The position numbers were made by a program, and so were the translations under genes. The notes under the pieces were generated by a model, which made no database searches, had not been told where the DNA came from, and worked only from the letters and a program-made list of their open reading frames with translations. Source: an uncultured Prevotella sp. (GTDB lineage: Bacteria; Bacteroidota; Bacteroidia; Bacteroidales; Bacteroidaceae). From it: 31,327 nt of DNA. Of this stretch, positions 25,496 to 31,327 are shown piece after piece. The stretch lies in assembly GCA_937916405.1 (NCBI GenBank), contig CALFUF010000044.1:1-31327 (forward strand). The letters are read 5' to 3'. Positions within the stretch are counted from its first letter, which is position 1, and each line of letters opens with the position of its first letter.

Positions 25496-26531
25496 CACCT
25501 GTGATCGGGTTGAGAATCATTTGGGTAGGGTACTTTTTGAAAAGACTGCCTCCACGTAACTCTGTAAAGCCGAACTGGGCAAAAGGATAATTGTAGGTGG
25601 CTAATTGCTGGTCCTCACGATAGAGTGTGAGACGGACGATGCCAGGGACACTGGTATAGAACCCGCCATCCTTTTTGTTCTCTGGATAGTCATACTGTAG
25701 CTGCGTCTGTTGGTGCAAATCCTCAATGGTCACATAGAAGGGGACACCCGAGAGGTCGTCCTTGTCTACGAGTCCTAACTGCCTGCTGATACGGAAAATG
25801 ACTTCACGGTTCATTTCCTTATCAGGGTAGAGAGTAATTTTATATTCCGTCGTGTCACATACCGTCGTGCCAATGAAGAGCGAAAGCAACGCATCGTGGG
25901 TACGGTCTATCTCGTCAATCATTAATTGCAGTTGTGTTTTGTCCGTAGGCATTTCTTCTGCCTCGCCAGTAATCAGTTGCTGGCGATGTTCTTGTAGTTC
26001 GGCAATCTGAATGGCTGTGAGTTCTGCCTTCCTTGCCATACTGCCGGCAGTCATGGCATCCGCACTTAGGAATTTTAAGGGGTCTGCGAGTCTCCTTTTA
26101 GGAGCTGCATGGAATGGCGATGGCTGTTGTACATGTTTGGGCGTATCGTTGACTGCGAGCAGCACCCCGTCTTCGCTGAGTTTGATCTCGGAGGTGGCAC
26201 TCTTTCCTTTGAGGTTGACAATAAAACACTTGGAAGTGTCACGAACACCGATTAGGTTCAGTTGGAAGTTGATAAGTCGGTGGTCGACTTGCTTCTCTTG
26301 GAGGATATTCTTACGCTGCAGGTATCTTTCAGCGTATTTGCAGAAGATTCCAGGGGTATATGTCTTCTTTTCCACAAGGAGTTGGAAGCGTACAGCAGTC
26401 TTGGGGAGGTAATAGACAGTACCTTCCGGCATTTTATCAGATTGTAGCAATGCGGACGAGATAGGTTGTGCAAGTACCGTTATTCCATATAATGGCATGA
26501 GGACCATCAGTAAAATCCTTAGATATCTCAT
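25446..26531 (-). CDS. DUF4831 family exported protein
   Basis: A 361-residue protein with a signal peptide ending V-L-A-Q and no lipobox. The region E-G-T-V-Y-Y-L-P-K-T and the block Y-T-P-G-x-F-C-K-Y-A-E-R-Y-L (about 35-72) are what I recognise as DUF4831, a Bacteroidetes family of unknown function. The rest includes a helical segment (about 165-220) and a C-terminal beta-rich part. It begins 4 bases after the end of nnr on the same strand, so the two are co-transcribed. Its 3' end overlaps the truncated regulator by 50 bases in antisense. The last dozen residues may be altered if a deletion created that junction. No function is proposed. Confidence 0.8.
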   Translation of the reverse strand: MRYLRILLMVLMPLYGITVLAQPISSALLQSDKMPEGTVYYLPKTAVRFQLLVEKKTYTPGIFCKYAERYLQRKNILQEKQVDHRLINFQLNLIGVRDTSKCFIVNLKGKSATSEIKLSEDGVLLAVNDTPKHVQQPSPFHAAPKRRLADPLKFLSADAMTAGSMARKAELTAIQIAELQEHRQQLITGEAEEMPTDKTQLQLMIDEIDRTHDALLSLFIGTTVCDTTEYKITLYPDKEMNREVIFRISRQLGLVDKDDLSGVPFYVTIEDLHQQTQLQYDYPENKKDGGFYTSVPGIVRLTLYREDQQLATYNYPFAQFGFTELRGGSLFKKYPTQMILNPITGAIEKLHAEESPSGVSH

Positions 26532-26535
26532 GGCT

Positions 26536-28050
26536 TCACTCTTTCAGTCGCTTAAAAGCACGTGCAAGGTATCGTATTATATCCTCTGCTATCAGGCTCT
26601 CCTCTCCTAAGTCTCTGGCAGCTAAGTCACCGGCTAGTCCATGGAGGTAGACACCAACGATACAGGCTTCTGGAGCCTCATAACCTCGTGCAAGCAACGC
26701 CGTGATAATACCAGTCAGGACATCACCGCTTCCTGCTGTCGCCATTCCTGCATTACCAGTAGGATTGAAAAGTACATGACCGTCAGGAAGACAAATAGCT
26801 GTATAGCGTCCTTTTAAAATGACATACCCTTGAATGCGCTCAGCAAGATGACGCGCTTTAGTCAATCGCTCATAGCTGTCAGTGGAGTGTCCTTCCATGC
26901 GGTCGAACTCTTTAGGATGCGGAGTGAGTATGATTCCTTTGGGAAGTTGTTGTAGCCATGCACGATGGTTGGCAAGAATATTCAGTGCATCGGCATCAGC
27001 TACGATAGGACAAGTGGCGCGTCGCATTTGTGCTATCAGTGGAATTGCAGTAGTCTCACTCTGTCCAAGTCCAGGTCCAATACCCAATGCGTCAAAGTCC
27101 TCTGTGTCCACAGCCTCTGAGAAGATAGTCTCTTCTGGGTCAAACTGTAGAACAGCCTCTGGCACAGCAATCTGAAGAATATTCCTGTTCATCTTAGGAG
27201 TATGGACGGTTACCTTGCCGACACCTGAGCGCAGACAAGCTCTTGTTGATAAGATAGCAGCACCTGCCATCCCATAGCTTCCGGCAATAAGGAGGGCATG
27301 TCCCATCTGTCCCTTGTGAGCGAATGGGTCACGTTCCAACAGCATAGAGCGTACTTGCGATTCTTCTATGATGGTGTAGTTGGCTTCAATTTTCTCAATA
27401 CCTTCTTGGCTGAGCCGAATGTCCAAGACTCGTAATTGTCCGATGAATATCTGGTTCTCTGGAAATAGAAAAGAGAGTTTGGGCTGTTGAAGGGTAAGGG
27501 TGAGGGTCGCACGAATGATATTGGCACGAACATTATAGGTGTTATCCTCAGTCATCAACCCGGAGGGGATATCAATAGAGACAATCTCCGCTGGTGACGC
27601 ATTGATATATTTCACTAGAGAGGCAAAGCCACCTGCCAACGGCTTGTTCAGACCAGACCCGAAGAGTCCGTCAACCACGAGTGTGCCTTTCTCCAAATGG
27701 GGTGGGTCAAACTCTTGTGTAATTTCATAGAAAGCCTTGACGCGTTTTGACTCTATGAGCCGTTTCTTGTTAGCTGCGCATTCTTCTGCGAGATGCCCGC
27801 TGATGTTAAAGAGATAGGCGCTGACTTGATAGCTCTGGTCTGCTAACATACGTGCTACGGCAAGGGCATCTCCTCCGTTATTTCCTGGTCCTGCAAAAAC
27901 GATGATAGGCGTGGAGTGATTCCAAGTATCCGTAATGGCACGTGTCAAAGCCTTGGCGGCACGCTCCATTAAATCGATACTTGGTATCGGCTCATGTTCG
28001 ATGGTATATCTGTCAAGCTCTTTTATCTGAGCACTAGTGAATATTTTCAT
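26536..28050 (-). CDS. nnr: Bifunctional NAD(P)HX epimerase / ADP-dependent NAD(P)HX dehydratase
   Basis: Metabolite-repair enzyme of 504 residues. The N-terminal half (about 1-215, YjeF_N) epimerises damaged hydrated NAD(P)H. The C-terminal half (about 225-500, ribokinase-like) dehydrates it back to NAD(P)H with ADP. Visible motifs are G-P-G-N-N-G-G-D-A in the epimerase domain, G-L-F-G-S-G-L-N and D-I-P-S-G, then in the dehydratase domain G-S-Y-G-M-A-G-A, L-T-P-H-P-K-E, and the nucleotide/catalytic loop N-A-G-M-A-T-A-G-S-G-D-V-L-T-G. The fused form is normal for bacteria. It is transcribed divergently from hpt and followed after 4 bases by the DUF4831 gene. Confidence 0.97.
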   Translation of the reverse strand: MKIFTSAQIKELDRYTIEHEPIPSIDLMERAAKALTRAITDTWNHSTPIIVFAGPGNNGGDALAVARMLADQSYQVSAYLFNISGHLAEECAANKKRLIESKRVKAFYEITQEFDPPHLEKGTLVVDGLFGSGLNKPLAGGFASLVKYINASPAEIVSIDIPSGLMTEDNTYNVRANIIRATLTLTLQQPKLSFLFPENQIFIGQLRVLDIRLSQEGIEKIEANYTIIEESQVRSMLLERDPFAHKGQMGHALLIAGSYGMAGAAILSTRACLRSGVGKVTVHTPKMNRNILQIAVPEAVLQFDPEETIFSEAVDTEDFDALGIGPGLGQSETTAIPLIAQMRRATCPIVADADALNILANHRAWLQQLPKGIILTPHPKEFDRMEGHSTDSYERLTKARHLAERIQGYVILKGRYTAICLPDGHVLFNPTGNAGMATAGSGDVLTGIITALLARGYEAPEACIVGVYLHGLAGDLAARDLGEESLIAEDIIRYLARAFKRLKE

Positions 28051-28058
28051 TACAACTG

Positions 28059-28066
28059 CAAAATTA
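28059..28066 (-). promoter_or_regulatory. -7 box for nnr (minus strand)
   Basis: Read on the minus strand, TAATTTTG followed by CAG matches TAnnTTTG. It ends 8 bases upstream of the nnr ATG, giving a transcript with almost no leader. It lies in the shared 92-base region with the hpt promoter. Confidence 0.6.
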
Positions 28067-28110
28067 AGAAAAATATACTAATTGATGACTATTCTTTGCC
28101 GAAAAATTTG

Positions 28111-28118
28111 TAAATTTG
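28111..28118 (+). promoter_or_regulatory. -7 box for the hpt-adk-obgE-pgeF operon
   Basis: TAAATTTG matches TAnnTTTG, within a run of three TTTG-containing near-repeats (28105-28129). The ATG of hpt follows 25 bases later. A third overlapping candidate at 28122-28129 (CAAATTTG) is a poorer match. Confidence 0.6.
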
Positions 28119-28142
28119 TGCCAAATTTGCAATTCTGACACT

Positions 28143-28682
28143 ATGAGTATCGTAAAAATCAAAGACAAGACGTTTGAGACTTCTATCTCTGAAGAAGAAA
28201 TCAAACAACGGGTAAAAGAGCTGGCGCAACGGTTAAGTAAGGATCTGGAGGGTAAGAATCCTTTAATGCTTGCGGTACTGAATGGCTCGTTTATTTTTGC
28301 GGCAGACTTGATGAGAGAGATGACGATCCCATGCGAGATATCGTTTGTGAAACTAGCCTCTTACCAAGGGACGACCTCTACAGGGAAAATCAAGGAGGTG
28401 ATTGGCATCAATGAGGATCTCTCCGGGCGTACCATTGTTATCGTGGAAGATATTGTAGAGAGTGGAAAGACAATGAAGCGCATGGTGGAGACACTGGGTA
28501 CTCGTAATCCCGCCTCTATACATATTTGCTCTTTATTCGTAAAGCCGGAAAAGTTAGAGGTAGACCTGGACATCGAGTACGCGGCATTCTCTATCCCCAA
28601 TGCCTTTATTGTGGGTTATGGATTAGACTATGACCAGCAGGGGCGTCATTTGAAGGATATTTATTCGTTAAAAGAGGATTAA
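28143..28682 (+). CDS. hpt: Hypoxanthine phosphoribosyltransferase
   Basis: Purine-salvage enzyme: hypoxanthine or guanine plus PRPP gives IMP or GMP; cytoplasmic. With ATG 28143 it has 179 residues, the usual size; an upstream non-ATG in-frame start at 28116 would overlap the -7 box. The PRPP-binding loop is I-V-I-V-E-D-I-V-E-S-G-K-T-M (about 98-111). L-N-G-S-F-I-F-A-A-D-L (about 48-58) is the other family mark. It heads an operon with adk, obgE and pgeF, an order I recognise as common in Bacteroidales. In some Bacteroidetes the phosphoribosyltransferase and adenylate kinase are, as I recall, fused; here they are separate genes. Confidence 0.95.
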   Translation: MSIVKIKDKTFETSISEEEIKQRVKELAQRLSKDLEGKNPLMLAVLNGSFIFAADLMREMTIPCEISFVKLASYQGTTSTGKIKEVIGINEDLSGRTIVIVEDIVESGKTMKRMVETLGTRNPASIHICSLFVKPEKLEVDLDIEYAAFSIPNAFIVGYGLDYDQQGRHLKDIYSLKED

Positions 28683-28822
28683 CCATGCGACAAATCAAAC
28701 TGCCACATCTACCGAGTAATGTCGAGGCACGTAAAGGAGACCTCGTTACCGACTTGTGGACGAAATGGGATAAAGGAAAAGAAACACAAATCAAACAAGA
28801 CAAGATAGAAAAGAAAGTAATT

Positions 28823-29395
28823 ATGAAGAATATTGTAATATTTGGTGCTCCTGGTTCAGGAAAGGGCACACAAAGTGACTTGATGATTGAACACTATGGT
28901 CTGGGACATATCTCCACTGGTGACGTACTTCGTAACGAGATAAAGAAAGGTACGGAACTAGGTAAGACTGCACAGGGGTTTATTGACAATGGACAATTGA
29001 TTCCCGACGAGTTGATGATTAATATCCTCGCTAATGTCTACGACTCTTTTGGTCGTGGTCATAAGGGCGTTATCTTTGATGGTTTCCCTCGTACTATTCC
29101 GCAGGCTGAGGCTCTGAAGAAGATGTTGGATGAGCGTGGCGACAAAGTGGCTGCGATGATTGAGTTGGACGTTCCCGAGGATGAGTTGATGTCGCGTCTC
29201 ATCAAGCGCGGTCAGCAGAGTGGTCGTGCTGATGATAACGAAGAAACCATCAAGAAGCGTCTGGTCGTTTATCACTCTCAGACACAGCCGCTGATAGAAT
29301 GGTATAAGCAGGAGGGTCTGCATTACCATATTGATGGACTGGGTACTTTGGATCGTATCTTCGGGGATATTCAGAAAGTGATAGATTGTTTATAG
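28823..29395 (+). CDS. adk: Adenylate kinase
   Basis: Cytoplasmic enzyme interconverting ATP plus AMP with two ADP. ATG 28823 is chosen because the protein then starts M-K-N-I-V-I-F-G-A-P-G-S-G-K-G-T, putting the P-loop at residues 8-16 as in other adenylate kinases, and the total is 190 residues. The AMP-binding helix H-I-S-T-G-D-V-L-R and D-G-F-P-R-T are present. The LID region is the short form without zinc cysteines. The frame is open upstream to an ATG at 28685, two bases after the hpt stop. That would add 46 charged residues of no recognised family; see findings. Confidence 0.97.
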   Translation: MKNIVIFGAPGSGKGTQSDLMIEHYGLGHISTGDVLRNEIKKGTELGKTAQGFIDNGQLIPDELMINILANVYDSFGRGHKGVIFDGFPRTIPQAEALKKMLDERGDKVAAMIELDVPEDELMSRLIKRGQQSGRADDNEETIKKRLVVYHSQTQPLIEWYKQEGLHYHIDGLGTLDRIFGDIQKVIDCL

Positions 29396-29426
29396 TGACT
29401 ATAGTACCTATAGTTCCTATAGTATT
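29391..29426 (+). repeat. Nine-base tandem repeat across the adk stop
   Basis: TATAGT plus three variable bases is repeated four times (29391, 29400, 29409, 29418), with a fifth TAT at 29427. The first unit contains the adk stop codon TAG, and the array fills the short gap to obgE. Each unit holds the near-palindrome CTATAG. No function is evident. Confidence 0.8.
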
Positions 29427-29435
29427 TATAAAAAG

Positions 29436-30632
29436 ATGGAGAGCAATTTTGTAGACTACGTCAAGATTTACTGCCGGTCAGGCAAGGGAGGACGGGGATC
29501 GATGCATCTCCGTCATGTAAAATATAACCCTAACGGTGGTCCCGACGGTGGTGATGGAGGTAAGGGTGGTAGCATTATTCTGCGTGGAAACCACAACTAC
29601 TGGACATTGCTGCATCTGAAATATGAGCGACATGTCTTTGCGGAACATGGTGGCAATGGCGGTCGTGACAAGAAACATGGTACGGATGGCAAGGATGTGT
29701 ATATCGACGTACCATGTGGAACGGTAGTCTACAATGCGGAGACAGGAAAATATGTCTGTGACGTTACCTATGACGGACAGGAGATCGTACTGCTGAAAGG
29801 TGGTCGTGGCGGTTTGGGTAACTTCCAGTTCCGCAGTGCAACCAATCAGGCTCCCCGTTATGCACAGCCAGGTGAGCCGATGCAGGAGATGACTATTATC
29901 TTGGAGTTGAAACTACTTGCTGATGTCGGACTGGTTGGTTTCCCCAATGCAGGGAAATCGACATTAGTGTCGGCATTGTCGAATGCCCGTCCGAAGATTG
30001 CTAACTATCCTTTTACCACGATGGAGCCCTCACTTGGTATCGTAGGCTATCGTGACGGTAAGTCGTTCGTCATGGCTGACATCCCGGGCATTATCGAGGG
30101 AGCTAGTGAGGGTAAGGGATTGGGACTGCGTTTTCTGCGTCATATAGAACGTAACTCGTTACTGCTGTTCATGGTACCGGGTGATACGGATGATATCAAA
30201 CGGGAGTATGACATTCTGCTCAATGAGTTAGCCCAGTTTAATCCGGAGTTGTTGGACAAGCATCGTGTTCTTGCCGTGACGAAGTGCGACCTGCTGGATG
30301 CCGAACTCATCGAAATGCTCAAAGAGACATTGCCAGACGATCTACCAGTGGTTTTTATCTCAGCTGTTGCTAATATGGGACTCGACGAGTTGAAGGATGT
30401 CCTGTGGCGTGAACTGAATGCGGAGAGCAACAAACTCGCTGCCGTCATGGCGGAAGATACCTTGGTGCATCGTGACAAGGATATGTCTCGTTTCGCTCTG
30501 GAACTTGCTGATGAGGGTGAGGATGAGGAGATAGAGTATATTGATATAGAAGATCTAGATGACCTAGAAGAACTAGATGACCTAGAAGAACTAGATGACC
30601 TAGATGAACTAGAAACCCTGGACGATGCCTAA
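29436..30632 (+). CDS. obgE: Obg-family GTPase with extended acidic tail
   Basis: Ribosome-associated GTPase involved in large-subunit assembly and stress signalling; 398 residues. The glycine-rich Obg fold (about 1-158) has K-G-G-R-G-S, G-G-D-G-G-K-G-G and G-G-R-G-G-L-G-N-F. The G domain follows: G1 G-F-P-N-A-G-K-S-T (about 170), switch I F-T-T, G3 D-I-P-G, and G4 T-K-C-D (about 287-290). The C-terminus (about 355-398) is a low-complexity acidic tail built on D-D-L-E-E-L repeats, in place of a folded C-terminal domain; acidic tails are known in other Obg proteins. Its last 8 bases overlap the start of pgeF. Confidence 0.97.
   Translation: MESNFVDYVKIYCRSGKGGRGSMHLRHVKYNPNGGPDGGDGGKGGSIILRGNHNYWTLLHLKYERHVFAEHGGNGGRDKKHGTDGKDVYIDVPCGTVVYNAETGKYVCDVTYDGQEIVLLKGGRGGLGNFQFRSATNQAPRYAQPGEPMQEMTIILELKLLADVGLVGFPNAGKSTLVSALSNARPKIANYPFTTMEPSLGIVGYRDGKSFVMADIPGIIEGASEGKGLGLRFLRHIERNSLLLFMVPGDTDDIKREYDILLNELAQFNPELLDKHRVLAVTKCDLLDAELIEMLKETLPDDLPVVFISAVANMGLDELKDVLWRELNAESNKLAAVMAEDTLVHRDKDMSRFALELADEGEDEEIEYIDIEDLDDLEELDDLEELDDLDELETLDDA
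30558..30611 (+). repeat. Eighteen-base minisatellite encoding the acidic Obg tail
   Basis: GATGACCTAGAAGAACTA occurs at 30558 and 30576 without change, and once more at 30594 with one base changed (GAA to GAT). Each copy encodes D-D-L-E-E-L or D-D-L-D-E-L. All the leucines here use CTA, a codon that is uncommon in the neighbouring genes, so the array arose by repeat expansion at DNA level. The copy number is likely to vary between strains in steps of six residues. Confidence 0.92.
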
Positions 30633-31327
30633 CCCTCAACTGACCTATTATGATTTAGGTGAAGGCGTGACCGCCTTCAGTACGACTCGTCATGGTGGTT
30701 GCAGTATTGGCAACTATGGCGAGTTTAATATCAATAACTATTGTGGTGATGCTCCTGAGCATATAGCGGAAAACCGTCGTGCCCTTGCTGCTTTGCTGGG
30801 AATCGACGAGCAGCATATCGTGATGCCCCATCAGGTGCATGGTGTCGAGGTGCGTCGTATTGACGGACCACAACAGGAGGTGATTGAGGGGGTGGATGCT
30901 GTGATGACGGATGTGCCGCAGTTGTGTATCGGGGTATCGACAGCCGATTGTATACCTATTATTATATATGACCTACAGCATCATGCAGCCTGTGCTGTCC
31001 ATGCAGGATGGCGTGGAACGGTGAGACGTATCGTCTGTGTTGCCGTAGAGGCGATGTGTAAGAACTATGGTTCTGACCCTTCGCAGATGAAAGCGGTCAT
31101 CGGACCAGGTATCTCCCTCGAGAGTTTCGAGGTGGGTGATGAGGTATACCAGCAGTTTGCCGATGCTGGCTTCGACATGACAAAGATTGCCAGGATGTAT
31201 TCGAAATGGCACATCGACCTACCATTGTGCAACCACTTACAGTTAGAAGATATTGGTATCAACGATATCTATATTCTGAGTTTTAATTTTATTTGTACTA
31301 TCATTCTTTCGGCTCACTCACTACCAC
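30625..31327 (+). CDS. pgeF: YfiH/PgeF-family (laccase-domain) purine nucleoside phosphorylase-like protein, cut by the window edge
   Basis: The frame opens at ATG 30625, overlapping obgE by 8 bases, and runs to the window end without a stop (234 codons seen). The metal/catalytic motifs are present: P-H-Q-V-H-G (about 70), T-A-D-C (about 110), and H-A-G-W-R-G (about 128). The family is known as polyphenol oxidase or purine nucleoside phosphorylase, and in E. coli as a peptidoglycan-editing factor. Up to about residue 217 (G-I-N-D-I-Y) the protein looks normal. After that the expected C-terminal block (I-C-T-Y-x-N... F-F-S-x-R-R) is replaced by a hydrophobic stretch with only I-C-T and S-A recognisable, encoded by AT-rich DNA from about 31277. 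This may be a frameshift, a disruption, or poor sequence at a contig end. Confidence 0.88.
   Translation, partial: MPNPQLTYYDLGEGVTAFSTTRHGGCSIGNYGEFNINNYCGDAPEHIAENRRALAALLGIDEQHIVMPHQVHGVEVRRIDGPQQEVIEGVDAVMTDVPQLCIGVSTADCIPIIIYDLQHHAACAVHAGWRGTVRRIVCVAVEAMCKNYGSDPSQMKAVIGPGISLESFEVGDEVYQQFADAGFDMTKIARMYSKWHIDLPLCNHLQLEDIGINDIYILSFNFICTIILSAHSLP

Noticed and set aside
26011..26412. 133-codon plus-strand frame inside DUF4831
   Set aside because: It is antisense to a coherent exported protein, and its Ser/Leu-rich content is typical of a shadow frame.
29391..30611. Short repeats as a possible CRISPR array
   Set aside because: The repeats are direct tandems of 9 or 18 bases without unique spacers, one set lies inside a coding region, and no cas genes are present.
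31284..31299. AT-rich TTTATTTGTAC as a promoter at the window end
   Set aside because: It lacks the two-base gap of TAnnTTTG and lies inside the pgeF frame; there is too little sequence to judge.

Overview
The window looks like chromosomal DNA of a Bacteroidales bacterium, most likely Prevotella or a close relative (Segatella, Hallella and similar). The basis is a SusC/SusD pair, Bacteroidetes-type -7 promoter boxes (TAnnTTTG), A-rich ribosome-binding regions, a BACON domain, DUF4831 and DUF6377-type proteins, and the housekeeping order hpt-adk-obgE-pgeF. Family names were assigned by reading the translations; no database search was possible.

Region 1 (1-544) holds one small peptide gene and a strong terminator hairpin. 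It also holds the control region of a polysaccharide utilisation locus (PUL), with an upstream element and a -7 box.

Region 2 (545-19345) is a ten-gene, same-strand PUL: SusC-like TonB-dependent transporter, SusD-like lipoprotein, a surface glycan-binding lipoprotein with a duplicated binding module, GH16 lipoprotein (BACON plus laminarinase-type active site), GH5, GH3 beta-glucosidase, a clan GH-A hydrolase, a large GH94-superfamily phosphorylase resembling GH149/GH161 beta-1,3-glucan phosphorylases, GH30 lipoprotein, and a GPH/MelB-type sugar symporter. The best reading is a beta-1,3-glucan (laminarin, callose or fungal-type glucan) system. Surface GH16 and GH30 cut backbone and beta-1,6 branches, SusCD imports oligosaccharides, periplasmic GH5, GH3 and GH-A enzymes trim them, the symporter carries short products inward, and the phosphorylase splits them with phosphate.

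Region 3 (19346-21126) holds a membrane-spanning regulator of the DUF6377 type (export signal, helical-repeat sensor, one membrane helix, coiled coil, C-terminal HTH). It is the obvious candidate regulator of the PUL. Region 4 (21127-22363) is class II fructose-bisphosphate aldolase.

Region 5 (22364-25495) holds a LruC/DUF4842-like secreted lipoprotein followed by a second DUF6377 paralogue that stops right after its coiled coil and lacks the DNA-binding half. The lipoprotein promoter carries the same multi-block upstream element as the PUL promoter, with the blocks at identical spacing. This suggests that a gene cluster 2-3 kb beyond the PUL belongs to the same regulon, and it is the most novel signal in the window.

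Region 6 (25446-31327) is housekeeping: DUF4831 and nnr on the minus strand, then hpt, adk, obgE and pgeF on the plus strand. pgeF runs off the window and its last codons do not look like the family. No gene-free stretch exceeds 300 bases; the longest are 249-544 and 22306-22602, both regulatory. No tRNA, rRNA, CRISPR array, transposase or phage gene was seen.
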